Shown piece after piece: positions 40,547-49,747 of a stretch of DNA of 64,000 bases. The stretch lies in NCBI RefSeq assembly GCF_900184795.1, contig NZ_FXXN01000028.1, positions 124,001-188,000 of the forward strand, given 5' to 3'. The notes under the pieces are model-generated. The model did not search any database. It was not told where the DNA came from and was given only the letters and a program-made list of their open reading frames with translations. Positions within the stretch are counted from its first letter, which is position 1, and the number at the start of each line of letters is the position of its first letter. A program made the translations under genes and the position numbers. This DNA comes from Magnetospirillum sp. 15-1 (GTDB taxonomy: Bacteria > Pseudomonadota > Alphaproteobacteria > Rhodospirillales > Magnetospirillaceae).

Positions 40547-42294
40547 TGAATAGCTTTATCATTGCCCCTCGCCGGGCGGGCGCCTCCGCGCCCTTGGCCG
40601 CCGCCTCAATGGCGGCTGTCGGCCGTACGGCCTCCCTGATTTCCCTCGCCGTGGCGGCCCTGCTGGTCGCCGCGCCCGCCCTGGCCGGTCCCGGTGATCT
40701 CGGCGGCTCCGAGAAGCAGCCGATCAACGTCACCGCCATCGCCATGTTCTTCGCCTTCGTGATGGGCACGCTTGGCATCACCTACTGGGCGTCCAAGCGC
40801 ACCAAGTCGGCCGCCGATTTCTACACGGCGGGCGGCGGCATCACCGGCTTCCAGAACGGTCTGGCCATCGCCGGCGACTATATGTCGGCCGCCACCCTGC
40901 TGGGTCTGTCGTCCATGGTGTTCGCCACCGGCTTCGACGGCTTCATCTACACCATCAGCTTCTTCGTCGGCTGGCCGATCATCCTGTTCCTGCTGGCCGA
41001 GCGTCTGCGGAACCTGGGGCGCTATACCTTCGCCGACATCGCGTCCTACCGCCTCGACCAGTCCAAGGTGCGCACCTTCGCCGCCATGGGCTCGCTGACC
41101 GTGGTGTGCTTCTACCTGATCGTCCAGATGGTCGGCGCCGGCCAGTTGATCAAGCTGCTGTTCGGCCTCGACTATGCCGTGGCGGTGATTATCGTCGGCG
41201 TGCTGATGGTGGTCTACGTCACCTTCGGCGGCATGATCGCCACCACCTGGGTGCAGATCATCAAGGCCTGCCTGCTGTTGGGCGGTGGTGTGCTGCTGTG
41301 CGCCCTGGCGCTGTCCAAGTTCGGCTTCAGTCTGGAAAACATGGCCGCCAAGGCGGTCTCCACCCACAAATCGGGCGTCAAGATCATGGGGCCCGGCACA
41401 ATGCTGGCCGATCCGGTCTCGGCGGTGTCGCTGTCGCTCGGTCTGGTGTTCGGCACCGCCGCGCTGCCGCACATCCTGATGCGCTTCTTCACCGTTCCCA
41501 ATGCCAAGGAAGCGCGTAAGAGCGTGTTCGTGGCCTCGGGCTTCATCGGCTTCTTCTTCCTGATCGTCTGCGTCCTCGGTCTGGCGGCGGTCAGCATCGT
41601 CGGTGCCGACCCGCAGTTCTTCGAAGGCGGCAAGGTGGGTGGCAAGCTGCTGGGCGGCGGCAATATGCCCGTGATGCATCTGGCCAAGGCGCTGGGCGGC
41701 GACATCTTCCTGGGCTTCCTGTCGGCGGTGGCCTTCGCCACCATCCTGGCGGTGGTCTCGGGCCTCGCCCTGGCCGGCGCCTCGGCCATCGCCCATGACA
41801 TCTATGCCCGAGTGATCCGCAAGGGCCACGCCACCGAGGCCGAGGAGATGCGCGTCTCCAAGCTGGCCTCGCTGGTCCTGGGCGTGCTCGGCGTCATTCT
41901 CGGCATCATGTTCGAGAAGCAGAACGTCGCCTTCCTGGTGGGCCTGACCTTCGGTATCGCGGCCTCGGCCAACTTCCCGGTGCTGTTCCTGTCCATGTAC
42001 TGGAAGGGCCTGACCACCCGCGGCGCCCTGTGGGGCGGCATCGCCGGCCTGGTGTCGGCGGTGACCTGCGTGGTGCTGTCCAAGGCCGTGTGGGTGGTGG
42101 TGCTGAACAACCCGGCGCCCATCTTCCCCTACGAGCATCCGGCCCTGTTCTCCATGACCCTGGCCTTCTTCGTCACCATCGTGATTTCCAAGCTCGACGG
42201 CAGCGAGACGGCCAAGGCGGAGCGGGCCCTGTTCGAGGACCAGTACGTGCGCGCCCAGACGGGAATCGGCGCGGCTTCGGCTTCCAATCACTAG
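40546..42294 (+). CDS. actP: Cation/acetate symporter ActP
   Basis: 582 residues of the sodium:solute symporter family with about 13-14 membrane helices and an N-terminal hydrophobic leader. Landmarks are [35 protein letters not shown] and the loop [22 protein letters not shown] typical of ActP. It imports acetate and similar short monocarboxylates. It is followed by a strong terminator at 42375. The ribosome site is supplied by the end of the DUF485 gene, so synthesis is coupled. Confidence 0.9.
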   Translation: MNSFIIAPRRAGASAPLAAASMAAVGRTASLISLAVAALLVAAPALAGPGDLGGSEKQPINVTAIAMFFAFVMGTLGITYWASKRTKSAADFYTAGGGITGFQNGLAIAGDYMSAATLLGLSSMVFATGFDGFIYTISFFVGWPIILFLLAERLRNLGRYTFADIASYRLDQSKVRTFAAMGSLTVVCFYLIVQMVGAGQLIKLLFGLDYAVAVIIVGVLMVVYVTFGGMIATTWVQIIKACLLLGGGVLLCALALSKFGFSLENMAAKAVSTHKSGVKIMGPGTMLADPVSAVSLSLGLVFGTAALPHILMRFFTVPNAKEARKSVFVASGFIGFFFLIVCVLGLAAVSIVGADPQFFEGGKVGGKLLGGGNMPVMHLAKALGGDIFLGFLSAVAFATILAVVSGLALAGASAIAHDIYARVIRKGHATEAEEMRVSKLASLVLGVLGVILGIMFEKQNVAFLVGLTFGIAASANFPVLFLSMYWKGLTTRGALWGGIAGLVSAVTCVVLSKAVWVVVLNNPAPIFPYEHPALFSMTLAFFVTIVISKLDGSETAKAERALFEDQYVRAQTGIGAASASNH

Positions 42295-42374
42295 TGGTCC
42301 GATCCGGCCGGCGATGCCGCCAGCCGGTGAATCGGCCCGCCAAAGCAATCGGTTACCTCCCGCAAACTGCGAGC

Positions 42375-42408
42375 CCCGCCGGAGTTCTTCTCCGGCGGGC
42401 TTTTTTTT
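42375..42408 (+). terminator. Rho-independent terminator after actP
   Basis: CCCGCCGGAG (42375-42384) and CTCCGGCGGG (42390-42399) form a perfect 10-bp stem with a 5-base loop, followed by eight T residues (42401-42408). It lies 80 bases after the actP stop. Confidence 0.92.
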
Positions 42409-42513
42409 GAGCATTGCCCGTTGACAAGGCACTCCCGGCACCGGAAATATCGGCCCCGCGCGGGATTGCGGCGAGCGGCCCGGCATCAGGCTTCCTGGCT
42501 GGGGGATAAGGTC

Positions 42514-43623
42514 ATGCGCATTTCCTTGACGGCTGTCGCGTTGTCGCTGATTGCTGCCGTTGCGTCGTCGGTTTCCGGCGCCCAGGCGGCGGAAGACAAG
42601 GTGCTGAACGTCTACAACTGGTCGGACTACATCGCCGCCGACACGCTGGAGAAGTTCACCGCCCAGACCGGCATCAAGGTCAATTACGACGTCTACGACA
42701 GCAACGAGGTGCTTCAGGCCAAGCTGCAGGCCGGCAAGTCGGGCTATGACGTGGTGTTTCCCTCGGCCTCGCCCTTCCTTGCCAACCAGATCAAGGCCGG
42801 CATCTACCAGAAGCTGGACCGTTCCAAGCTTTCCAACTACGGCAATCTGGACGCCCAGGTGATGGTGACCCTCAATCGGGCCGCCGATCCCGGCAACCTC
42901 TATGCGATTCCCTACGCCATCTCGGCCAGCGGCTTCGCCTACAACGTGGACAAGGTCGCCAAGGCGGCGCCGGGCATGGCCCTGGACAGTTGGGCGGCGC
43001 TGCTCGATCCGGCCCAGGTCTCCAGGCTGAAGGGCTGTGGCGTCAGTCTGCTGGACGCTCCCACCGAGGTGTTTCCCGCCGCCCTGGTCTATCTCGGCCG
43101 GAACGGCGCCTCGCTGGATTCGGCCGACCTGAAGGCGGCGGCCGAGGTGGTGACCAAGGTCCGCCCCAACATCAAGTATTTCCACTCGTCCAAGTTCATC
43201 AACGATCTGGCCAACGGCGACATCTGCATGGCGCACGGCTATGTGGGCGATCTGGTCCAGGCCCGCAACCGCGCCCAGGAAGCGGGCAAGGGCGTCAACA
43301 TCAAGATCGTCATTCCCAAGGAAGGCGCCGTGGTCAATATCGATTCCATGGTCATTCCCGCCGATGCGCCCCATCCCGACAATGCCCACCGTTTCATTGA
43401 CTTCCTGATGAAGCCCGAGGTGGCCGCCGGCTTCACCAACACCACCGGCTACGCCAACCCGGTTTCCGGCTCCAAGCACCTGATCAAGAAGGACATTCAG
43501 AATGATCCGGTGATCTTCCCCGCCGACGAGGTGGTGGCCAAGGAGTTCCAGGTTCCCCCGGCGGACATGGCGAAGGAGCGCGAGCGCACCCGTCTGTGGA
43601 CCACCGTCAAGACAGGTCGCTGA
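42514..43623 (+). CDS. potF: Polyamine (putrescine/spermidine) ABC transporter substrate-binding protein
   Basis: 369 residues with a signal peptide ending SGAQAAE (about residue 26). PotF/PotD landmarks are LNVYNWSDYIAADTLEKF at the N-terminus, YDVVFPSASPFLANQIKAG, and GYVGDLVQARNRAQEAG with the acidic ligands. The set is closer to PotF, but the specificity (putrescine or spermidine) cannot be fixed. GGGGGATAAGG precedes the ATG. First gene of potFGHI, 4 bases before potG. Confidence 0.87.
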   Translation: MRISLTAVALSLIAAVASSVSGAQAAEDKVLNVYNWSDYIAADTLEKFTAQTGIKVNYDVYDSNEVLQAKLQAGKSGYDVVFPSASPFLANQIKAGIYQKLDRSKLSNYGNLDAQVMVTLNRAADPGNLYAIPYAISASGFAYNVDKVAKAAPGMALDSWAALLDPAQVSRLKGCGVSLLDAPTEVFPAALVYLGRNGASLDSADLKAAAEVVTKVRPNIKYFHSSKFINDLANGDICMAHGYVGDLVQARNRAQEAGKGVNIKIVIPKEGAVVNIDSMVIPADAPHPDNAHRFIDFLMKPEVAAGFTNTTGYANPVSGSKHLIKKDIQNDPVIFPADEVVAKEFQVPPADMAKERERTRLWTTVKTGR

Positions 43624-43627
43624 GGGT

Positions 43628-44767
43628 ATGTCCCAGGCGGCGGGCAAACGGGAGGTCGTGGCTCCCTGGAATGATCCCCAGGCGGTTCCGCTGATCCGTT
43701 TCGAAGGAATTTCCAAGCGGTTCGGCGATTTCGTCGCCGTCGAGCACGTGGACCTCGCCATCTTCAAGGGCGAGTTCTTCTCGCTGCTCGGCGCCTCTGG
43801 CTGCGGCAAGACCACGCTGCTGCGCATGCTGGCCGGCTTCGAGACGCCAACCACCGGGCGCATCCTCATCGACGGCCAGGACGTCACCACCGTCCCGCCC
43901 TACGAGCGGCCGGTGAACATGATGTTCCAGTCCTATGCCCTGTTCCCCCACATGAGCGTGGCCGACAACATCGCCTTCGGCCTGAAGCAGGACGGCCTGC
44001 CCAGGCCGGTGATCCGGGACAAGGTGGCCGCCGTCCTCGACCTCGTGCAGATGGGCCGCTTTTCGGGGCGCAAGCCGCACCAGTTGTCGGGCGGCCAGCG
44101 CCAGCGCGTCGCCCTGGCCCGCTGCCTCGCCAAGGAGCCCAAGGTGGTGCTGCTGGACGAGCCGCTGGCGGCGCTGGACAAGAAACTGCGCGAAGCTACC
44201 CAACTGGAGCTGGTCAACATTCAGGACCGCGTCGGCATCACCTTCGTCATGGTCACCCACGACCAGGGCGAGGCCATGACCATGTCCTCGCGTATCGGCG
44301 TGATGAATGCCGGGCGGATCGAGCAGGTGGGCGGTCCGGTCGACATCTACGAATATCCCGGTTCGCGCTTCGTCGCCGACTTCATCGGCGCCGCCAACAT
44401 GTTCCAGGGCACCGCCAAGGGGGGCGAGGGGGCTTTGGCCGTCGCCTGCCCCGAACTGGAGCACGACCTGTCGGTTGCCGGGGCCGGCAAGGTGGCGGCC
44501 GGCGCACCGGTCACCGTCATGGTTCGCCCCGAAAAGGTGATGATTGTCCGGGACAGGCCCGAGTCCGGCCTGAACTGGGCCGAGGGCGTGGTCAGCGACA
44601 TCGCCTATCTCGGCGACGTCTCCATTTACCATGTGCGCCTCGCCTCGGGCCGCAAGGTGCAGGCGCTGCGTACCAATCTGCATCACGGCGAGGAGAGCCG
44701 GCTGACCTGGGAGGACCGGGTGTTCCTGGCCTGGCATCCCGCCGATTCCCTGGTGCTGACCAAATGA
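43628..44767 (+). CDS. potG: Polyamine ABC transporter ATP-binding protein
   Basis: 379 residues. Walker A GASGCGKTT, Q-loop FQSYALFPHM, signature LSGGQRQRVALAR, Walker B VVLLDEPLAALD and the switch His in MVTHDQGEAMTM are all intact. A C-terminal TOBE domain (about 290-370) is present. It drives the PotHI permease and overlaps potH by 4 bases. Confidence 0.9.
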   Translation: MSQAAGKREVVAPWNDPQAVPLIRFEGISKRFGDFVAVEHVDLAIFKGEFFSLLGASGCGKTTLLRMLAGFETPTTGRILIDGQDVTTVPPYERPVNMMFQSYALFPHMSVADNIAFGLKQDGLPRPVIRDKVAAVLDLVQMGRFSGRKPHQLSGGQRQRVALARCLAKEPKVVLLDEPLAALDKKLREATQLELVNIQDRVGITFVMVTHDQGEAMTMSSRIGVMNAGRIEQVGGPVDIYEYPGSRFVADFIGAANMFQGTAKGGEGALAVACPELEHDLSVAGAGKVAAGAPVTVMVRPEKVMIVRDRPESGLNWAEGVVSDIAYLGDVSIYHVRLASGRKVQALRTNLHHGEESRLTWEDRVFLAWHPADSLVLTK

Positions 44768-45657
44768 AGAGCCTGCTGGAGGGCAGGGGAGGCCGCTTCC
44801 TGGTGGGGCTGGCGCCCTATGCCTGGCTGCTGCTGTTCTTCCTGGTGCCTTTCCTGATCGTCCTCAAGATCAGCCTGTCCGAGCCGCAGATGGGCATTCC
44901 GCCCTACATGCCGTTGGTCGACTGGGCCGAGGGGGCTTTCAAGGGCACCCTGGCCGGTTACCGGACCCTGCTGGGCGACGATCTTTATCTGCTGGCCTAT
45001 CTTGGTTCGCTGCGGCTGGCCGGCATCTCCACCCTGGGCTGCTTGGCTCTGGGCTATCCCGCCGCCTATGCCATCGCCCGCGCCCCCCGTCACCGCCGGC
45101 AGGCGCTGCTGATGCTGGTGGCGCTGCCGTTCTGGACCTCGTTCCTGATCCGCGTCTATGCCTGGATCGGCATATTGAAGAACGAGGGGCTGCTCAACAT
45201 GGCGCTGATGGGGATGGGCGTCATCACCGAACCGCTGCAGATCCTGGAGACCGACACGGCGGTGGTCATCGGCATGGTCTATTCCTATCTGCCGTTCATG
45301 ATCCTGCCGCTTTACGCCACGCTGGAAAAGATGGACCTGTCGCTGCTGGAGGCCGCCGCCGATCTGGGCTGCCGCCCGTTCAAGGCGTTCCTGGCGGTCA
45401 CCCTGCCGCTCAGCATGCCGGGGATCGTCGCCGGCTGCATGCTGGTGTTCATTCCGGCGGTGGGCGAGTTCGTCATTCCCGATCTGCTGGGCGGTCCCGA
45501 TACCCTGGTGATCGGCAAGGTGCTGTGGGCCGAGTTCTTCGACAACCGCGACTGGCCGACCGCCTCGGCGGTGGCGGTAGCCATGCTGGTGCTCCTCGTG
45601 GTGCCCATCATGGTGTTCCAGCACTTCGAGGCCAAGCGGGCGGAGCGCGAGGAATGA
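44764..45657 (+). CDS. potH: Polyamine ABC transporter permease
   Basis: 297 residues with six membrane helices; the first is at about 16-36 (YAWLLLFFLVPFLIVLKI). The cytoplasmic EAA-type loop (LLEAAADLGCRPFKAFLAVTLPLSMPGI) contacts the ATPase. It forms the channel with PotI. ATGA overlaps link it to potG and potI. Confidence 0.9.
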   Translation: MKSLLEGRGGRFLVGLAPYAWLLLFFLVPFLIVLKISLSEPQMGIPPYMPLVDWAEGAFKGTLAGYRTLLGDDLYLLAYLGSLRLAGISTLGCLALGYPAAYAIARAPRHRRQALLMLVALPFWTSFLIRVYAWIGILKNEGLLNMALMGMGVITEPLQILETDTAVVIGMVYSYLPFMILPLYATLEKMDLSLLEAAADLGCRPFKAFLAVTLPLSMPGIVAGCMLVFIPAVGEFVIPDLLGGPDTLVIGKVLWAEFFDNRDWPTASAVAVAMLVLLVVPIMVFQHFEAKRAEREE

Positions 45658-46460
45658 ACAATCGCGGCTTCGCCCTCTACACCGCGCTGGCGCTGGTCTA
45701 CGCCTTCCTTTACCTGCCCATCGCGCTGCTGGTGATCTACTCCTTCAACGCCTCCAAGCTGGTGACGGTGTGGGGCGGCTTTTCCACCAAGTGGTACGGC
45801 GAGTTGCTGAACGACCATCAGGTGCTGGACGCCGCCTGGCTGTCGCTCAAGATCGCCTTCGTCAACGCCTGCCTCGCCACCCTGCTGGGCACCCTGGCGG
45901 CGGTGGTGCTGGTGCGCTTCAAGCGCTTTCCCGGCCGTGCCCTGTTTACCGGCATGGTCTCGGCCCCCCTGGTGATGCCGGAGATCATCACCGGCCTCGC
46001 CCTGCTGCTGCTGTTCGTCGGCATGGAGAATTTGCTGGGCTGGCCCGACGGGCGCTCCATGACCACCATCGTCATCGCCCACATCACCTTCAGCCTGTCC
46101 TTCGTCACCGTGGTGGTGCGCTCGCGCCTGTCCCAGATGGACCGGTCGCTGGAGGAGGCGGCCATGGATCTGGGTGCCCGGCCACTGACCGTGTTCCTGC
46201 GCATCACCCTGCCGATCATCGCGCCGGCCCTGGCGGCCGGATGGCTGCTGGCCTTCACGCTCTCGGTGGACGACGTGGTGATTTCCGCCTTCGTCTCGGG
46301 GCCGGGCGCCACGCCGTTGCCCATCGTCATCTTCTCCAAGGTGCGCCTGGGGGTCAGCCCGGAGATCAACGCCCTGGCCACCATCGTGGTAGCGCTGGTG
46401 GCGCTTGCCATCGCCGTGGCGGGCCGCGTGATGATGACCAGGGAGAACCAGGGCGGGTGA
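45654..46460 (+). CDS. potI: Polyamine ABC transporter permease
   Basis: 268 residues with six membrane helices and the EAA loop (LEEAAMDLGARPLTVFLRITLPIIAPAL). The ATG at 45654 overlaps the potH stop. Second half of the permease pore. Last gene of the operon; two hairpins lie between it and the convergent rnf operon. Confidence 0.9.
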   Translation: MNNRGFALYTALALVYAFLYLPIALLVIYSFNASKLVTVWGGFSTKWYGELLNDHQVLDAAWLSLKIAFVNACLATLLGTLAAVVLVRFKRFPGRALFTGMVSAPLVMPEIITGLALLLLFVGMENLLGWPDGRSMTTIVIAHITFSLSFVTVVVRSRLSQMDRSLEEAAMDLGARPLTVFLRITLPIIAPALAAGWLLAFTLSVDDVVISAFVSGPGATPLPIVIFSKVRLGVSPEINALATIVVALVALAIAVAGRVMMTRENQGG

Positions 46461-46611
46461 TGCCGCTGGCCGTCGTGCTGACGGCCTTGTTCGCCTCAGC
46501 ATTGACCAAGCCGCTGGCATCGGTGGGCTGCCGCCCCCCCCCCATCCGTCCGGAGGGAAATCCTCTGAACCTTCTCTCAATCCATAAAGAAGAAGGGTTC
46601 GGGAAGCATGT

Positions 46612-46641
46612 CCCCCGATCGGGGGCTGGGGCGGAAGCCCC
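46612..46641. terminator. Adjacent hairpins between potI and the rnf operon end
   Basis: The palindrome CCCCCGATCGGGGG (46612-46625) is followed by GGGGC-GGAA-GCCCC (46628-46641) in the gap between convergent operons. Neither has a U-tract. They probably act as a transcription barrier or terminator for one or both operons. Confidence 0.45.
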
Positions 46642-46653
46642 GTTTCCGCTCCC

Positions 46654-47067
46654 CTAGAATTCCTTCTGAACCTTGGCCCGCAGTTCCGCCGAGCGGGGGC
46701 TTTGGGTGTCGAGGGTTCCGTCGCTGCTGCCCATGCGGATGGACTCGGCCACGGCGCCCAGGCATTGCTCGTTGCGCAATTCGTACTGGTCCAACTGCCA
46801 CGAGGCGTTGCGGTTCTCGCTCATCAGCATGGCCGCCTCGGTCTGCAACTGGGTGGCCTCGGCCGCCAGGCGGGCGGCATTGGCCGCCGACTTGGCGGTG
46901 GGGGTGGAGGCGCCGGCCGCCGCCATCTGGGCGGAGGACGCGGTACGGTCGTCACCCTTCAGCCAGATATGGGCCCAGGCCTTCCAGGGAGCGGCCGCCT
47001 CGACGTCCAGGGCGTAGAGGACGGCGTAGGCTACCGCCTGGGTGACGGTCAGGTCCTCGGTACTCAT
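46654..47067 (-). CDS. Hypothetical protein at the end of the rnf operon
   Basis: 137 residues, no signal peptide or membrane helix. An acidic N-terminal part (VTQAVAYAVLYALDVEAAAPWKAWAHIWLKG) is followed by an Ala/Thr-rich helical region with a likely coiled coil (AARLAAEATQLQTEAAMLMSENRNA) and a C-terminal part with one Cys. It overlaps rnfH by 4 bases, so it is surely part of the operon. I recognise no family. A role in Rnf assembly or regulation is only suggested by position. Confidence 0.65.
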   Translation of the reverse strand: MSTEDLTVTQAVAYAVLYALDVEAAAPWKAWAHIWLKGDDRTASSAQMAAAGASTPTAKSAANAARLAAEATQLQTEAAMLMSENRNASWQLDQYELRNEQCLGAVAESIRMGSSDGTLDTQSPRSAELRAKVQKEF

Positions 47068-47357
47068 GACTCTGATCCTCCGGCCGCCGGAGCCTCGGGG
47101 GCGGCGCGGCGCTTGACGGTCTTGGGATCGACGGTGATGGGGCGGTAGATCTCGATGCGCGCCCCTTCCTCCAGGACGGCGTCCAGTGCGGCGGCCTTGC
47201 CGAAGATTCCGACCTTCTGGGTTTCCAGATCGATCTCGGGGAACTGGTTGAGGATGCCCGATTTCTCGATGGCTTCCTTGACCGTGGTTCCCTCCGGCAC
47301 GTCGATGGACAGCCACGACTGGCGGGAGGGAAGGGCGTAGACGACTCCGATCTTCAT
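47064..47357 (-). CDS. rnfH: RnfH ubiquitin-like protein
   Basis: 97 residues beginning KIGVVYALPSRQSWLSIDVPEG, with the RnfH/YfjF fold (VKEAIEKSGILNQFPEIDL, KVGIFGKAAALDAVL, GARIEIYRPITVDPK). A Pro/Ala-rich tail follows. RnfH accompanies rnf genes in Rhodobacter; its molecular job is unclear. It starts 16 bases after the rnfE stop. Confidence 0.85.
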   Translation of the reverse strand: MKIGVVYALPSRQSWLSIDVPEGTTVKEAIEKSGILNQFPEIDLETQKVGIFGKAAALDAVLEEGARIEIYRPITVDPKTVKRRAAPEAPAAGGSES

Positions 47358-47373
47358 GACTCTCGTCTCTCCC

Positions 47374-48045
47374 TTAGACGCTGTGGGCGCCGGCCATCTT
47401 GATCTCCTTGCCCGAGGCAAGATCGATCAGACGCTTGGCCACCACCATCAGACCGGCGATCAGGAAGCCGCCCGGCGGCAGGATGAGGACCAGGATACCC
47501 CAATCGGCCGGCATGACGCGCAGTTCCATGAAGTGGGCCCAGTTGCCCAGCAGCAGGGCGGCGTCGGCGAACAGGGTGCCCTGGCCGATCATCTCGCGCA
47601 CCGCGCCGATGGCGGTCAGCGCCAGGGTGAAGCCGATGCCCATGAACAGGCCGTCGAGGAAGGACGGCAGCACCGGCTCCTTGGCGGCAAAGGCCTCCAG
47701 GCGGGCCAGCGGCAGGCAGTTGGACACGATCAGCGGAATGAACAGGCCCAGCACCTTATAAAGCTCGTGCATCCAGGCGTTCATCACCAGATCCACGAAG
47801 GTGACGTTGGCCGCCACGATCAGGATATAGACCGGGATACGCACCTCGTGGGTGACGTAGTTGCGGAACATGGCCACCATCAGGTTCGAGGCGGCCATCA
47901 CCGCCGCGGTGGCGAGGCCCATGCCCAATCCGTTGGTGGCGGTGCCGGTCATGGCCATGGTCGGGCACATGCCGAGCAGCATGCACAGCACGCCGTTGTT
48001 TTCCCACAATCCGTCCTTGATGATCCGTCCGTAGCTTGCAGACAT
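47374..48045 (-). CDS. rnfE: Rnf complex subunit RnfE
   Basis: 223 residues with six membrane helices, of the NqrD/RnfE family. Landmarks are NGVLCMLLGMCPTMAMTGTATNGLGM and NVTFVDLVMNAWMHELYKVLGLFIPLIVSNC. Together with RnfA it carries the Cys residues that coordinate a membrane-embedded iron centre. Its ATG overlaps the rnfG stop (TGATG). Confidence 0.92.
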   Translation of the reverse strand: MSASYGRIIKDGLWENNGVLCMLLGMCPTMAMTGTATNGLGMGLATAAVMAASNLMVAMFRNYVTHEVRIPVYILIVAANVTFVDLVMNAWMHELYKVLGLFIPLIVSNCLPLARLEAFAAKEPVLPSFLDGLFMGIGFTLALTAIGAVREMIGQGTLFADAALLLGNWAHFMELRVMPADWGILVLILPPGGFLIAGLMVVAKRLIDLASGKEIKMAGAHSV

Positions 48046-48674
48046 CACTTCTTCTCCATCATGCGGGAGGAATTGGCGGCGAAGAATTCCAGGCCGTGGC
48101 GAATGCCGCCCACCACGGCGCGCGGCGTGATGGTGGCGCCCGAGAACTGGTCGAACTGGCCGCCGTCCTTCTTGACCTTCCACTTGTCCACCGGCGGATT
48201 GCCGAGCGACAGGCCGGTGAAGCGGGTGATCCAGTCGGTCTTGGCGGCGTCGATCTTATCGCCCAGGCCGGGCGTCTCCTTATGGGAGATGACGCGCACG
48301 CCCAGCAGCTTGCCGTCGGGGGCGACGCCGATCATCAGCTTGACCGGGCCACCATAGCCGCCCGAGGCATCCATCTCGAAGGCCACGCCGGTGACCTCGC
48401 CGCCCTTCATGGCGCGGTAGACCACCGTCTCGGCCGGGGCGCCGTGGCCGCCCGCATTGGGACTGGGCAGCTTGATGGCGTCGTTGACCGGGTTGTTGTC
48501 ATGGATGGATTTCGGGATGACCTGGCCCAGCGAGTTCATCTTGTCCTCCAGGGCGCGGTCCTTGATGGGCGCCTTGGTGATGTCGTCGGTGAGCGCCAGC
48601 GCGATCCCGAAGCCGGCACAGAAGGTGCCCAGGATGGTGGCGTGGACCCAGGTGGGCCGGATCGCTTGGCTCAT
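48045..48674 (-). CDS. rnfG: Rnf complex subunit RnfG
   Basis: 209 residues with one N-terminal membrane helix (about 11-31, HATILGTFCAGFGIALALTD). The FMN-binding domain carries SGATITPRAV near the C-terminus, where FMN is covalently linked to the Thr. GVRVISHKETPGLGDKID is also typical. It overlaps rnfD by 4 bases. Confidence 0.92.
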   Translation of the reverse strand: MSQAIRPTWVHATILGTFCAGFGIALALTDDITKAPIKDRALEDKMNSLGQVIPKSIHDNNPVNDAIKLPSPNAGGHGAPAETVVYRAMKGGEVTGVAFEMDASGGYGGPVKLMIGVAPDGKLLGVRVISHKETPGLGDKIDAAKTDWITRFTGLSLGNPPVDKWKVKKDGGQFDQFSGATITPRAVVGGIRHGLEFFAANSSRMMEKK

Positions 48675-49747
48675 TTGTCCCCCCTGGCCGGCAGAGGCTC
48701 GCCCTTGCGGGTGCGCCCGAAGACGCGCGGCCGGAAATGTTGATCGAGAATGGGCGTCAGCGCGTTCATCAGCAGCACGGCGAAGGCCACGCCCTCGGGA
48801 TATCCGGCGTAGGTGCGGATGATCCAGGTGAGCAGGCCGACGCCGAAGCCGAAGGCCAGTTGGCCCGACTTGGACACCGGCGAGGTGACGTAGTCGGTGG
48901 CGATGAAGAAGGCGCCCAGGAACGACGCGCCCGACAGCAGGTGGAACATGCCGCTGGCGTGCCGCGCCGGATCGACGGCGTTGAAGACGGTCCCCATCAG
49001 GAACAGGGTCGCCAGCATGGCCACCGGAATGTGCCAGGAGATGATCTTGCGCCACATCAGGAACAGGCCGCCCAGCAGGATCAGCGGCACCGCCGTCTCA
49101 CCCATGGAGCCGGGATGGAAGCCGATCATCATGTCGCCCAGGCTGGGGACCGAGGCCAGCGACTGGCTGACCGGAGTGCCCTTGGACAACTCGGTCTTGA
49201 TGAAGCCCAGCGGCGAGGCGGTGCTGATGCCGTCGAGCGAGAAGCCGCGCCCGAAGGTGATGTTGAACGCCTCGGCCAGGGAGGGGGAGCCGGGGGTGAA
49301 CAGCGGCTTGGGTGTCACGAACGAGGTCATCTGCAGCGGGAAGGAGACCAGCACCACCACGCGGCCGACCATGGCCGGGTTGAAGACGTTCTGGCCCAGG
49401 CCGCCGAAGGCGTGCTTGGCGAGGCAGACGGCGAACACCGAGGCCACCACGGCGACCCACCAGGGCGCCCACGGCGGCAGCGACAGGGCCAGCAGCCAGC
49501 CGGTGATCGCCACCGAGCCGTCGCCCAGCGCCCGGTCGGGATTGCCGCCGCTGATGCGCACGCAGGCCGCTTCGCACAGGGCGCAGGCCGCCATGGTGAC
49601 CAGGAACAGGAAGATGGCGGGAAGGCCGAACAGCCACAGATTATACAGCGTCGCCGGCGCCAGGGCCGCCAGGACCGTGAACATGGTCCGGGAGACGTTG
49701 TTGGGGCCGTGGGTGAACGGTCCGCTCTTGTCGATCACGATACTCAT
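48671..49747 (-). CDS. rnfD: Rnf complex subunit RnfD
   Basis: 358 residues with about nine or ten membrane helices. It belongs to the NqrB/RnfD family, which carries covalent FMN; the STASPL motif near residue 183 is the probable attachment region. Also typical are HAFGGLGQNVFNPAMVGRV and the end FAVLLMNALTPILDQHFRPRVFG. It overlaps rnfC and rnfG by 4 bases each. Confidence 0.91.
   Translation of the reverse strand: MSIVIDKSGPFTHGPNNVSRTMFTVLAALAPATLYNLWLFGLPAIFLFLVTMAACALCEAACVRISGGNPDRALGDGSVAITGWLLALSLPPWAPWWVAVVASVFAVCLAKHAFGGLGQNVFNPAMVGRVVVLVSFPLQMTSFVTPKPLFTPGSPSLAEAFNITFGRGFSLDGISTASPLGFIKTELSKGTPVSQSLASVPSLGDMMIGFHPGSMGETAVPLILLGGLFLMWRKIISWHIPVAMLATLFLMGTVFNAVDPARHASGMFHLLSGASFLGAFFIATDYVTSPVSKSGQLAFGFGVGLLTWIIRTYAGYPEGVAFAVLLMNALTPILDQHFRPRVFGRTRKGEPLPARGDK

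Noticed and set aside
40606-43890. Open frame of over 1000 codons on the minus strand across actP and potF
   Set aside because: Crosses the clear actP terminator and two well-identified plus-strand genes.
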